The translations under genes were made by a program, and so were the position numbers. A stretch of DNA of 64,000 bases from Leeuwenhoekiella polynyae (GTDB lineage: Bacteria; Bacteroidota; Bacteroidia; Flavobacteriales; Flavobacteriaceae), in contig NZ_QOVK01000001.1 of the NCBI RefSeq assembly GCF_004104075.1, forward strand, positions 186,001 through 250,000, given 5' to 3'. The notes under the pieces were generated by a model that was given only the letters and a program-made list of their open reading frames with translations, was not told where the DNA came from and did no database searches. This document shows, piece by piece, positions 8,147-17,728 of this stretch (positions within the stretch are counted from its first letter, which is position 1; each line of letters opens with the position of its first letter).

Positions 8147-8665
8147 CTATCTGGTTTTTGTGAAATGTCTCACTAGCGTTACGGTACAAAACACTGCGAT
8201 AAAACTACTCAAAAGAATTCGATAGGTGGGAAGTTCTTGTCCTTCAAGCAAGGGGTAGAGTCTCCATAAAGAATAAACCAACAAACCCGCGTTTAGAGCA
8301 ATATTAAAAAAGGAACGTTTGGGCTTTTCTTCCTTTGAGATAAGCGGTCGAGCACCTTTTAATTCAGTAGCCTGTTCTTCTAAACGACTGTCTTTAGCTT
8401 GCTGTTCTAGTTCCGTATCAGTAAGATTGGATTCTGAGAATGTTTTTTCTGTTATGTATTTAGCGCGTACTAAATCTTCTTTTTTAACGGAAAGTAAAGC
8501 CTGACTTCCGTAATCACTTAGAGGGCCAAAGCCAGCTCTTAATGCGCTGTCTTGATCGTTACGAATGACGCTGCCTATTCCGGCTTCATCTAATTTATTT
8601 TTAAGGTAATTTACGTTTATTTCAGAGCCTGTAAAAACGCGCTCATAACTAGAATCTTTAATCAT
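8147..8665 (-). CDS. DUF2007 domain protein with C-terminal membrane hairpin
   Basis: Residues 1-75 match the DUF2007 (putative signal-transducing) domain: YERVFTGSEINVNYLKNKL, a GIGSVIRN turn, and LLSVKKEDLVRAKYI. A charged linker (about 80-118) leads to two hydrophobic segments near 121-138 and 150-167, so the domain is probably held at the inner membrane. The ATG overlaps the stop of the upstream membrane-protein gene by 4 bp (ATGA), which indicates translational coupling and perhaps a joint complex. The DUF2007 role is not established. Confidence 0.75.
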   Translation of the reverse strand: MIKDSSYERVFTGSEINVNYLKNKLDEAGIGSVIRNDQDSALRAGFGPLSDYGSQALLSVKKEDLVRAKYITEKTFSESNLTDTELEQQAKDSRLEEQATELKGARPLISKEEKPKRSFFNIALNAGLLVYSLWRLYPLLEGQELPTYRILLSSFIAVFCTVTLVRHFTKTR

Positions 8666-9384
8666 TGTGCTTTATCATATTGACACTTCCAGATAGCGGT
8701 GTTAAAATTTTTACCTAGTGCAAAACCATAGAATAGTACGATTGCTGAAATAGATTTAAACATAAAAAAGAAAACCATTACATCCTGACTAAATGATTGC
8801 TCTGGGGCAAACAAACCATCAGGAATTAATGCTGTAGCAATTAGACTGGAGAGTAATATAGCTACAATGATGTTTTCAAAGCTTTTAAAAGGCCACATCG
8901 TTAATTTGCGTAACGGGTGTAAATCGTTTCCCCATTTGTGAATTAAATAATAATAATCATTACCCATAGGAGCAAATAATAGCGGATCATCTGTCTTATT
9001 CAAAACAAACATTTTAGAGGGTGCCATTATTTTAAATCCATTTAAAGGAGTTTGATGCTCTTTTTCAAGATTTTTAATTTCATTCAAAGCTTCCTGAGGA
9101 AATGTTCCTTTAAAGAAGCGGGTATCTAAAAATCGTAATCTATAATTCACGCAGATTTTTTTGATACTGCTTTCGTGAAAAATACGCTCACTGTCTAACA
9201 GATCAAAATTAAAATCAGTAACATCTGCTTCAATGTTTTTAGAGAGATTTTCTAAAATACGTTGATTGCTAGATGGTGTTTTTTTAATGAATTGATTTAC
9301 CCAGTTTAAAACACCGGCCTCACTAGTTGCGCGATGTTGCTCACGAAGTAATTTATCGTGAATATTGGTTCTTTTTAAAAGCAT
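8662..9384 (-). CDS. Hypothetical membrane protein, coupled to DUF2007 gene
   Basis: A 240-residue protein of no family I recognise. The first 165 residues are soluble and charged. They contain a run with RLRFLDTRFFKG, EALNEIKNLEKEH and LLFAPMGNDYYYLIHKWGNDLHP, the last followed by a basic-aromatic stretch leading into the membrane. Two transmembrane helices follow near 170-190 and 203-223. The N-terminus has no signal peptide, so the large domain should be cytosolic. It overlaps the DUF2007 gene by 4 bp and starts 68 bp downstream of pheT on the same strand. Confidence 0.65.
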   Translation of the reverse strand: MLLKRTNIHDKLLREQHRATSEAGVLNWVNQFIKKTPSSNQRILENLSKNIEADVTDFNFDLLDSERIFHESSIKKICVNYRLRFLDTRFFKGTFPQEALNEIKNLEKEHQTPLNGFKIMAPSKMFVLNKTDDPLLFAPMGNDYYYLIHKWGNDLHPLRKLTMWPFKSFENIIVAILLSSLIATALIPDGLFAPEQSFSQDVMVFFFMFKSISAIVLFYGFALGKNFNTAIWKCQYDKAQ

Positions 9385-9452
9385 CTTTCTTTTTTAGATT
9401 CTTAAAGTTAACCAATTGATCACGAACGCACAATACTGTAAATGCTAAAGTA

Positions 9453-11879
9453 TTAGCGCAAAACCGCGTTAAGTTGCTGCTCAAATTGTTTTTGCAGCGT
9501 ATTCATTATTTTGTCTATTTCTTTGTCTGTAAGCGTTTTGTTTTCGTCCTGAAGCGTGAAACTCACTGCGTAACTTTTTTTGTCTTCCGGCAGGTTTTTA
9601 CCTTCGTAAACATCAAAAAGAGCAACATCTTTAAGGAGCTTTTTCTCTACGTTATACGCTTCCTGATAGATCTGATCAAAACTTATTTCTTTATCCAGAA
9701 GTAAAGCAAAATCACGACGAACCGCAGGATTCTTAGGAATAGGAGTAAAGCTTATTTTGTTTTGCTTTACGAGATCTAAAATTGCATCCCAGTTAAAGTC
9801 TGCAAATAAAACTTCTTGGTCTAGATCAAAATGACTGCGAATCGTCTTAGGTATGAGTCCGAAATTTACTATAGGTTTTTTCTGAGTGGTATAGGTCAAT
9901 CCTTCAGAAAATTGAGCATCTTTTACTGGTTTTACGGTCCAATTGTTAATGCCTAAACGGCTTAAAACAGCTTCAACACTTCCTTTTAAATTGAAAAAAC
10001 TAGTATTCTGCTGTGCTTGAAACCAGTTTTCTGAATTTTGCTTACCGCTCATTAAAAGCGTTAAATGCTTGTGTTCTTCACGACCCCCTGGAAAGTTGTG
10101 GTAGCTTTTTCCGAATTCAAAAAGTTTAAGATCAGGCTGACGACGGTTGCTGTTAAAGGCAACTACTTCTAATCCTGAAAAAAGTAAAGACTGTCGCATT
10201 ACCGAAAGATCTGTACTCAACGGATTAAGTATTTTAACGTTATAATCTTCTTTAAACGCATCGTTCAGAGATGCATAGGTCGGACTAGTCAGTGAGTTAT
10301 TCGATATTTCATTGAAACCCAAAGAAGCTAAAAGGCTTCCGGTGATTTGCTGAACTTTATGATCAGCAAAGCGGCTGCTTTCTGATACTGAAGCATTCAG
10401 CTTTGATTTAAATTGAATTTTATTGTACCCGTAAACGCGTAAAATTTCTTCTACAACATCTACTTCGCGAGTAACGTCATTGCGGTAAGCCGGTATGGTC
10501 ATTCCAATTCCAGACTCGGTAATGTTATTTATTTTAATGTCTAAAGAAGAAAGTATAGACTTAATAGTTTCTTTAGGAATAGCTTCGCCAATCAATTTTT
10601 CTGCGCGATCAAAGCTTAAAAATACTTGATGGTCTTCAATCTTTTTAGGATAAATATCAACTACATCACTCGTGACCTCACCACCTGCACATTCCTGTAT
10701 GAGCAGAACCGCTCTAATGAGTGCGTATTCTGTTAAATTAGGATCTATACCACGCTCAAATCTAAAAGAAGCATCTGTGTTTAAACCGTGACGTTTAGCT
10801 GTTTTTCTAACACTAACGGGATCAAAAAATGCACTTTCTAAAAATATAGAGGTTGTACCTTTGGTTACACCGCTATTTTCTCCTCCAAAAACCCCTGCAA
10901 TACACATTGGTTTTTCAGCATCACAAATCATAAGGTCTTCTTCATGCAATTCACGTTCAATACCATCTAGGGTTGTGAATTTGGTACCTGCAGCAACCGT
11001 TTTGACATTCACTTGTTTTCCGGCAATTTTAGCCAGATCAAATGCGTGTAGAGGCTGCCCCAGTTCATGTAGAACATAATTTGTGATATCGACAACATTA
11101 TTCTTTGGTGTAATCCCAATAGCTTTTAATCTGTTTTGTATCCAAGCCGGAGATTCTTTGATGGTAAGACCACTAAGTGTTATACCACAGTATCTTGGAG
11201 CACGCTCATTGTTGAGTACTTCTACGCTTATTTTTTGAGTGCGGTTATCTATTCTAAACGAACTTGTAGAAGGAGTTATAAATTCTGGAGTAACACCAGA
11301 TTGTATAAGCCCGGCGCGTAAATCACGAGCTGCACCCATATGACTCATCGCGTCAGCGCGATTAGGTGTTAAGCCTATTTCGAAAATAATATCATCTTCA
11401 ACTTCAAAAACTTCAGCCAACGGAGTTCCGGGCTTGAGGTCGTCTTTCAGAATCATAATTCCGTCATGACTTTCGCCAAGACCTAACTCATCTTCAGCGC
11501 AAATCATACCGTTACTCACCTCGCCACGTATCTTGCCTTTTTTTATTTTCCAGGCTTCTCCTTTGTCATCATAAAGTGTCGTGCCTACAGTTGCAACAGG
11601 AACTTTTTGACCAGCATCTACGTTAGCTGCACCACAAACAATTTGTACAGGTTCGCCATCACCAAGGTCAACTGTAGTGAGTTTAAGACGATCTGCGTTA
11701 GGATGTTTTACACAAGTAAGCACGTGACCTACCACAATACCTTTTAGACCGCCTTTTACGCTCTGAAAGTTTTCTATACCTTCAACTTCAAGACCTAGGT
11801 CTGTCAATAAATTGCCGGTTTTTTCGGCATCCCAATCAATATTTATAAACTGCTTTAACCAGTTGTAGCTTATTTGCAT
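9453..11879 (-). CDS. pheT: Phenylalanine--tRNA ligase beta subunit
   Basis: The beta chain of the alpha2-beta2 synthetase that charges tRNA-Phe in the cytosol. All 808 residues are present. The start MQISYNWLKQFI is typical; an EMAP-like tRNA-binding domain lies at about 40-150 (VVGHVLTCVKHPNADRL, GAANVDAG). The B3/B4 editing region (CAGVFGGENSGV) and B5 region follow, then the inactive synthetase core and a C-terminal anticodon-binding FDX-ACB domain (about 715-808, RRDFALLLD). pheS is not in the window, as is usual in this group. The stop of recG is upstream on the same strand, but a promoter-like site lies just upstream of this ATG. Confidence 0.96.
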   Translation of the reverse strand: MQISYNWLKQFINIDWDAEKTGNLLTDLGLEVEGIENFQSVKGGLKGIVVGHVLTCVKHPNADRLKLTTVDLGDGEPVQIVCGAANVDAGQKVPVATVGTTLYDDKGEAWKIKKGKIRGEVSNGMICAEDELGLGESHDGIMILKDDLKPGTPLAEVFEVEDDIIFEIGLTPNRADAMSHMGAARDLRAGLIQSGVTPEFITPSTSSFRIDNRTQKISVEVLNNERAPRYCGITLSGLTIKESPAWIQNRLKAIGITPKNNVVDITNYVLHELGQPLHAFDLAKIAGKQVNVKTVAAGTKFTTLDGIERELHEEDLMICDAEKPMCIAGVFGGENSGVTKGTTSIFLESAFFDPVSVRKTAKRHGLNTDASFRFERGIDPNLTEYALIRAVLLIQECAGGEVTSDVVDIYPKKIEDHQVFLSFDRAEKLIGEAIPKETIKSILSSLDIKINNITESGIGMTIPAYRNDVTREVDVVEEILRVYGYNKIQFKSKLNASVSESSRFADHKVQQITGSLLASLGFNEISNNSLTSPTYASLNDAFKEDYNVKILNPLSTDLSVMRQSLLFSGLEVVAFNSNRRQPDLKLFEFGKSYHNFPGGREEHKHLTLLMSGKQNSENWFQAQQNTSFFNLKGSVEAVLSRLGINNWTVKPVKDAQFSEGLTYTTQKKPIVNFGLIPKTIRSHFDLDQEVLFADFNWDAILDLVKQNKISFTPIPKNPAVRRDFALLLDKEISFDQIYQEAYNVEKKLLKDVALFDVYEGKNLPEDKKSYAVSFTLQDENKTLTDKEIDKIMNTLQKQFEQQLNAVLR

Positions 11880-11898
11880 TCCTTTATTTTTGAAAGAG

Positions 11899-11931
11899 CA
11901 AATATAACATTTACCGTGCTTTTTTACTCAA
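11899..11931 (-). promoter_or_regulatory. Probable promoter of pheT
   Basis: On the minus strand, TATATTTG (11906-11899) matches the -7 box exactly. TTG (11931-11929) lies 22 bp upstream, slightly longer than the usual spacer. The box sits 20 bp before the pheT ATG. Confidence 0.45.
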
Positions 11932-12026
11932 TAAGTCGGGTTTAATCAATTGCAGAAAGAATACTTTTTTAGAACAAAAAGAGAAGCTTTAATAATCAAG
12001 TTATAATCCTGAAATTATAAGGTTTG

Positions 12027-14132
12027 TTAACTGATGTAATTCCAGATATTTTTAAACTTCATTACCGCTGCATACGTCTTTCTAATAGGAAGATTATCTG
12101 GTTTTGCAAGTTGTGGATCGTCTTTGAGTAGAGCAGAAGCATAGTTTCTGGCGATTTTCATAATCTCATTATCCTTAACGATATCAGCAATTTTAAGATT
12201 GAGTACACCGCTTTGTTGAGTTCCCATCAAATCCCCGGGACCACGCAATTTAAGATCCACTTCTGCAATCTCAAAACCGTCATTTGTGTTGGTCATAGTT
12301 TGTAAACGCGTTTTTGAATCTTCAGATAATTTATGGCCGGTCATTAAAATACAATAACTCTGATCTGCACCACGACCTACACGACCGCGTAATTGATGCA
12401 ATTGAGAAAGCCCAAAACGTTCTGCACTTTCAATAATCATCACCGAAGCATTGGGTACATTGACACCAACTTCAATTACCGTAGTCGCAACCATAATCTG
12501 GGTTTCGCCATTCACAAAGCGATTCATTTCAAAATCTTTATCGGCGGGTTTCATCTGCCCGTGAACAATAGAAATTTGATAGTCTGGCATTGGGAATTCT
12601 CTGGCGATGCTTTCATAACCATCCATCAGGTCTTTGTAGTCCAGAGCTTCACTTTCCTGAATCAATGGATAAACCACATAGATCTGTCTCCCTTTTTTGA
12701 TTTCATCTCTGATAAAACCAAAAACTTTCAGTCTGTTATTGTCAAAACGATGCACGGTCTTGATTGCTTTTCTACCCGGTGGCAGCTCATCTATCACCGA
12801 AACATCCAGATCTCCGTAAACACTCATCGCCAAAGTACGTGGAATAGGTGTCGCGGTCATGATCAAGATATGAGGCGGCAGCTCGTTTTTATGCCAGAGT
12901 TTGCTGCGCTGCGCAACTCCAAAGCGGTGTTGCTCGTCAATCACCGCCAAGCCCAGATTTTTAAATTTAACTTTATCCTCAAGCAGGGCATGCGTGCCTA
13001 TTAAAATATTTAATGAACCGTCTTCAAGACTTTCGTGAATGATACGACGTTCTTTGGTTTTAGAAGATCCGGTAAGTAATGCGATCTTGATATCCAAGTG
13101 CTCGCACAAATCACTAATCCCTTGAAAATGCTGAATAGCTAGAATCTCAGTGGGAGCCATCAAACAAGCCTGAAACCCATTATCCAGAGCGATAAGCATT
13201 GTCATCAGTGCGACAATCGTTTTCCCACTACCTACATCACCTTGTAATAGTCGGTTCATCTGAGCCGGTTTTCCCAGATCATTACGTATCTCTTTGAGTA
13301 CGCGTTTTTGAGCTCCGGTTAATTTAAAAGGCAGGTGTTTACTGTAAAAAGTGGTGAAATTATCGCCTATATTTTCAAACGGATATCCCTTAATTTTTTG
13401 CTTATGCAGTTTGTTTTTGACCAGTAATTGTAACTGAATGTAAAAGAGTTCTTCAAATTTTAACCGAAACTGCGCCAGTCCTAACTTTTGTTGTTTCTGG
13501 GGAAAATGAATGTTAAGATAAGCTTCCCGCTTCGGTATTAATTTTAAAGCGGTTAGTATGTCTTGCGAAAGTGACTCTTCAATACTCTTATGAACTTCTT
13601 GAAATAGTGTTTGCATCAGTCCATTCATCACCCGGTTTGTGATGCCTTTATTGCTGAGTTTTTCTGTAGAAGGGTAGACCGGTTGCATAGCAACACGTAT
13701 ACTTTTCTCATGTTCCTCAAGCAATTCCATATCAGGATGCGCGATGGAGTAGGTGCTGCCAAAGCGTTGCACTTTTCCAAAAACCACATAAGGTACATTG
13801 ATTTTTAATCCTTCTCGAATCCATTTCAAGCCTCTAAACCACACCAGTTCCATAGACCCGGTTTGATCTATAAAAGTAGCGACTAGTCTTTTTGAGCGAC
13901 CTTCCCCAACAGTTTTAAGATGTGTGACTTTACCTATGATTTGCACATCTGCACTGGTAGGTTGTAACTGAGTTACCTTGTAATACTGCGTTTTATCAAT
14001 ATAGCGGTTGGGGAATAAATTTAGTAGGTCTTGATAGGTGTGGATACCCAATTCTGAACGCAGCAGATTTGCTCGGTTAGGCCCTACGCCTTTCAAGTAA
14101 TCTATTGGAGTTTGAAGTTTGCTGCTGCTCAT
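12027..14132 (-). CDS. recG: ATP-dependent DNA helicase RecG
   Basis: Branch-migrating helicase that rescues stalled replication forks and processes Holliday-like junctions. The 701 residues have the full RecG layout: N-terminal helical region with the GVGPNRANLL hairpin (15-24), a wedge/OB domain (VQIIGKVTHLKT on), then superfamily 2 helicase motifs: Walker A GDVGSGKT near 300, DEQH, TATPIPRTL, and in the second lobe VATTVIEVGVNVPNAS and QLRGRVGRG. The length is normal. The ATG overlaps the stop of the upstream small membrane-protein gene by 4 bp (ATGA), so the two are coupled. Confidence 0.96.
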   Translation of the reverse strand: MSSSKLQTPIDYLKGVGPNRANLLRSELGIHTYQDLLNLFPNRYIDKTQYYKVTQLQPTSADVQIIGKVTHLKTVGEGRSKRLVATFIDQTGSMELVWFRGLKWIREGLKINVPYVVFGKVQRFGSTYSIAHPDMELLEEHEKSIRVAMQPVYPSTEKLSNKGITNRVMNGLMQTLFQEVHKSIEESLSQDILTALKLIPKREAYLNIHFPQKQQKLGLAQFRLKFEELFYIQLQLLVKNKLHKQKIKGYPFENIGDNFTTFYSKHLPFKLTGAQKRVLKEIRNDLGKPAQMNRLLQGDVGSGKTIVALMTMLIALDNGFQACLMAPTEILAIQHFQGISDLCEHLDIKIALLTGSSKTKERRIIHESLEDGSLNILIGTHALLEDKVKFKNLGLAVIDEQHRFGVAQRSKLWHKNELPPHILIMTATPIPRTLAMSVYGDLDVSVIDELPPGRKAIKTVHRFDNNRLKVFGFIRDEIKKGRQIYVVYPLIQESEALDYKDLMDGYESIAREFPMPDYQISIVHGQMKPADKDFEMNRFVNGETQIMVATTVIEVGVNVPNASVMIIESAERFGLSQLHQLRGRVGRGADQSYCILMTGHKLSEDSKTRLQTMTNTNDGFEIAEVDLKLRGPGDLMGTQQSGVLNLKIADIVKDNEIMKIARNYASALLKDDPQLAKPDNLPIRKTYAAVMKFKNIWNYIS

Positions 14133-14593
14133 CGTTTTATAATCTGTACTATTTTTTTACCCGTGGTAAGGCTAACAACCAGTAAAAGGATCAGGATAAA
14201 CAACCTCATACTGTTTAATACTTTAATAAGAGTATCGTTTCTAAATAAGGCAGAATTGCTTCCGAGGGGTTCAATATTTAAATTTTGCGAATTAAAAACA
14301 GGATTCAATTCTGACAAAAATAAAAGGATTAGAATACACGATAGTATAAAAAGTATGCCTGGGATTACTCCTGAATTTTTAAAGATCAGTAATTTAATTC
14401 CATAACCCAGGAAAAGAAGTAGCGTGAAAATACCTAGCAACATATATAAACCAGATAATATAAAGTAGGTGTCATGTATATTAATATCTATATCATTATC
14501 GATTTGAAAACCAGCTATCCCGAATACTAAAAAATGTATGATAGCCGTAACGATCACAAGAAAAATAAGAAAAAAGGGTTCTCGTTTTAGCAT
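14129..14593 (-). CDS. Small four-helix membrane protein with HDTYF motif
   Basis: A 154-residue inner-membrane protein with about four hydrophobic segments (7-27, 44-70, 79-95, 129-143). Residues 35-52 (IDINIHDTYFILSGLY) resemble the segment of haem-copper oxidase subunit I that enters the haem-binding helix (LHDTYFVVAHFHY), but the haem-ligand histidines are missing here (SGL replaces AHFH). I know no established function; a resemblance by chance or by common membrane-entry structure is possible. It overlaps the recG start by 4 bp, a coupling with no obvious functional reason. Confidence 0.65.
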   Translation of the reverse strand: MLKREPFFLIFLVIVTAIIHFLVFGIAGFQIDNDIDINIHDTYFILSGLYMLLGIFTLLLFLGYGIKLLIFKNSGVIPGILFILSCILILLFLSELNPVFNSQNLNIEPLGSNSALFRNDTLIKVLNSMRLFILILLLVVSLTTGKKIVQIIKR

Positions 14594-14728
14594 TATTTAG
14601 AAAGAATTATAGCATCAAAAAACGAAGATATAAAACCCTATTATTTTATTCTTGTTTTCTCTACGTTTAAAACAAGCGGTTTTAAAATCAAATCCTTAAT
14701 TTGGCAGCCTATTCATTAGTTTGATTTT

Positions 14729-16798
14729 ATGAGATTGATTTTTTCGCTTATCGCTGCATTTTTGATAAGCACAACATACGCCCAACAGACCGAAACGGTA
14801 GACTTTGAACGCATATATGTACTGCTTGATTTTAACTTTGTCGAGGGCACTGTGACCGGAGATATGGAGGTTAAATTCACAATGAAAAGCGATGCTGATT
14901 TTGTATATCTCGACGCAAAAAATATTACTAAATATGAATCGCTACTTAACGGCAAATTGATTAGCACACATACCGATGAAGGTAGAATTATTTTTACTCA
15001 GAGTTTTGAGGCAGGTAATACTTATAATCTCAAACTAAAGTATACCGCAAAGCCTAACAAAGCACTTTATTTTGTAAATAATGGTGGTTTTCAGCAAATA
15101 TGGACACAAGGACAGGGTAAATACACTTCAAACTGGTTGCCTAGTATAGATGATATGAATGATAAGATCGAGTTTGATCTTTCGGTAATTGCTTATCCAG
15201 GTCAGGAAGTTATCGCAAACGGAGTTTTAAAAGAAAAAGAAGAAAGCGACGAGAAATTCATCTGGCATTATGAGATGTCAGAACCAATGTCTAGTTATCT
15301 GGTAGCGGTTATTTTGGGTGATTATCGCAAACAAAAGCGCAGATCAGAATCTGGAGTGCCTATTGATTTGTATTATTATCCAGAAGATTCGCTTAAAGTG
15401 ATGACCACCTATCGCTATAGTGATGATATGTTTGACTTTTTAGAGGAAGAGATAGGAGTTGCTTATCCCTGGCCAAATTATAAGCAGGTTCCTGTAAAAG
15501 ACTTCTTATATGCCGGTATGGAAAATACAACGGCGACTGTTTTTAGCGATCAATATATGGTAGATCGCAGTGGTTTTACAGATCGTAATTATGTAAATGT
15601 AAATGCTCACGAACTCGCGCATCAATGGTTTGGTGATTATGTGACCGAAACTTCAGGAACACATCACTGGCTGCAGGAAGGGTTTGCTACGTATTATGCG
15701 TTATTAGCTGAAGCTGATGCAATGGGCAAAGAAATTTATGCGTGGAAGCTTTTTCAAGCTGCCATGCAACTCAAAGAACTTACAGATAAGGGTAGCGGAG
15801 AGGCATTGCTCAACGCTAATGCTAGTTCACTCACATTTTATCAAAAAGGAGCCTGGGCTTTGCATATGTTACGATTAGAAATAGGTGATGATGCGTTTAG
15901 AACAGCAGTTAAAAACTATTTAGAAAAACATAAATTCAGCAATGTAGAGACTGAAGATTTCTTAATTGAAGCTCGTGCAGTCAGCGGTCAGGATTTATTA
16001 GATTTTGAAGAAAACTGGTTGAACAGTCCAGAATTTAGATATGAAGAAGCTATTGCAACGCTTGAAGAATACCCGGTGATTCAGCGATATAAAAGAACGG
16101 TTGGTTTGCGTAAGCTTTCTTTTGGGCAGAAGTCACAAAAATTATTTGAGCTTTTAGCATTACCAGATAAATACTCGGGCCCTGAAGCGATCTACCAGTT
16201 GGCAGACGTTTCTCCGGAAGCTGCCGGGCGTATTTATGAGCGTGCTTTTTATACTAATAATCCTTGGGTACGACAGGCGATTGCACAAACAGTGCGCAAA
16301 GTACCGGCTTCAATGAAAACCAATTATGAGCGGTTGCTTAATGATGATTCTTACATCACTCGCGAACTGGCATTAATGAATTTATGGTCTTCATTTCCGG
16401 GAGATCGTCATAACTATTTAGATAAGATGAAAGGTGTTCAGGGGTTTGCTAATCATAATGTAGAGATTGCCTGGCTGGCTCTTGCTATTTCTACCCTTGA
16501 TTATGAGGAAGCTTATATACGTGATCAGTTTTTTCGTTTGACACGTTTTACAGGGAATAGATATTCTTTTGAGACCCGCGAGCAGGCGTTTACAAAATTG
16601 TACCAGCTTCAGCTTTTTGAGCCCAAGAGTTTAGAGAATTTAGTAGAAGCGTGTTTTCATCACAATTGGCGATTTGCACAAACATGTAAGCAGATTTTAG
16701 ATGAAGTACTCAAGAATGAAAATTATCGCAAGGAGCTGGAAAAGCTCAATATCAAAGACGAAAAACAAAAAACCTTTTTAGCAGAAAAATTAAGCTGA
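14729..16798 (+). CDS. M1 family metallopeptidase, exported
   Basis: A zinc aminopeptidase of 689 residues with a signal peptide (about 1-18, ending TTYAQ). The exopeptidase motif reads AGMEN (262-266). The zinc site is HELAH (294-298) with the third ligand Glu317, the correct HExxH-x18-E spacing, in VNAHELAHQW...WLQEGFA. A tyrosine in FYQKGAWALHM is the likely transition-state stabiliser. The C-terminal 250 residues look like HEAT-type helical repeats. It probably trims peptides in the periplasm or outside. It runs directly into the patatin gene (TGATG overlap), so both are made from one mRNA. Confidence 0.92.
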   Translation: MRLIFSLIAAFLISTTYAQQTETVDFERIYVLLDFNFVEGTVTGDMEVKFTMKSDADFVYLDAKNITKYESLLNGKLISTHTDEGRIIFTQSFEAGNTYNLKLKYTAKPNKALYFVNNGGFQQIWTQGQGKYTSNWLPSIDDMNDKIEFDLSVIAYPGQEVIANGVLKEKEESDEKFIWHYEMSEPMSSYLVAVILGDYRKQKRRSESGVPIDLYYYPEDSLKVMTTYRYSDDMFDFLEEEIGVAYPWPNYKQVPVKDFLYAGMENTTATVFSDQYMVDRSGFTDRNYVNVNAHELAHQWFGDYVTETSGTHHWLQEGFATYYALLAEADAMGKEIYAWKLFQAAMQLKELTDKGSGEALLNANASSLTFYQKGAWALHMLRLEIGDDAFRTAVKNYLEKHKFSNVETEDFLIEARAVSGQDLLDFEENWLNSPEFRYEEAIATLEEYPVIQRYKRTVGLRKLSFGQKSQKLFELLALPDKYSGPEAIYQLADVSPEAAGRIYERAFYTNNPWVRQAIAQTVRKVPASMKTNYERLLNDDSYITRELALMNLWSSFPGDRHNYLDKMKGVQGFANHNVEIAWLALAISTLDYEEAYIRDQFFRLTRFTGNRYSFETREQAFTKLYQLQLFEPKSLENLVEACFHHNWRFAQTCKQILDEVLKNENYRKELEKLNIKDEKQKTFLAEKLS

Positions 16799-17721
16799 TG
16801 CGGGCATTAGTAATTTCGGGAGGAGGAAGTAAAGGAGCTTATGCCGGTGGTGTAGCGCAACACCTTATGCAAGAACAAGGTCATAAATATGACCTGTTTT
16901 TAGGTACATCTACCGGAAGTCTTTTGATATCTCAATTAGCAAATAACAATATACAACGGGCATACGAAGTTTATACGCAAGTAAACCAGAATACCATTTT
17001 TAACGTGAATCCTTTCAATATAAAAAAGAAAGGAAACCGGGAGTATGTATCTATCAATTACTGGAACACGGTTTGGCAATTTATAAGACGTAAACGTACG
17101 TTTGGTGAAAGTAAAAATCTGCTCAAGAATATCAGGAAAAACCTATCTAAAGCAGAGTTTGAAACTATAAAGCATCAGACTGCAGATGTGGTTGTGACAG
17201 TATCTAACCTTACCAAAAATACCGTAGAGTACAAATCGATCAAGAATTGGGACTACGATGATTTTTGTGAGTGGGTATGGATCAGTTGTAATTATGTGCC
17301 GTTTATGAGTCTGGTAAAAAAGAATGGTTTTGAGTATGCAGACGGCGGTTTTGGGTGTATTGTCCCTATTCGGGAAGCAATACGCCGCGGTGCCACAGAA
17401 GTTGACGCCATTATTTTGGAGTCAGAAAATATGGAGTACAACAAAGTGCTGGGTAAAAACCCGTTTTCTTTGATGGTAAACCTATTTGGCTTTCTGATGG
17501 ATCAGGTAGAATACCATGATGTGATTGTGGGTAAACTTGCAGCAATAAATAAAGAGGTACCATTAAATCTTTACTATACACCTTCTAAACTCACTGAGAA
17601 CAGTCTGATATTCAATAAAAAATTAATGTCAAACTGGTGGCAGCAAGGTTGGGATTACGCAGCTGCTAAAGCAAAACAAGCACAGGATAATAAACTCCGT
17701 GAAATTTCAGAGACTGAATAA
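16798..17721 (+). CDS. Patatin-like phospholipase family protein
   Basis: A Ser-Asp dyad lipid acyl hydrolase of 307 residues. The oxyanion loop GGGSKG is at 8-13, the nucleophile elbow GTSTG at 36-40 (Ser38), and the catalytic aspartate is D182 in YADGG. No signal peptide is seen, so it should act on the cytosolic side of the membrane. The ATG shares its A with the stop of the M1 peptidase (TGATG), a strong coupling signal. The natural lipid substrate is unknown. The gene ends 7 bp before the convergent lipoprotein gene. Confidence 0.9.
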   Translation: MRALVISGGGSKGAYAGGVAQHLMQEQGHKYDLFLGTSTGSLLISQLANNNIQRAYEVYTQVNQNTIFNVNPFNIKKKGNREYVSINYWNTVWQFIRRKRTFGESKNLLKNIRKNLSKAEFETIKHQTADVVVTVSNLTKNTVEYKSIKNWDYDDFCEWVWISCNYVPFMSLVKKNGFEYADGGFGCIVPIREAIRRGATEVDAIILESENMEYNKVLGKNPFSLMVNLFGFLMDQVEYHDVIVGKLAAINKEVPLNLYYTPSKLTENSLIFNKKLMSNWWQQGWDYAAAKAKQAQDNKLREISETE

Positions 17722-17728
17722 TTCAGGT

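Noticed and set aside
12393-13004. 203-codon open frame antisense to recG
   Set aside because: Opposite strand inside a well-conserved helicase gene; the translation is His/Phe/Asn-rich shadow sequence with no domain.
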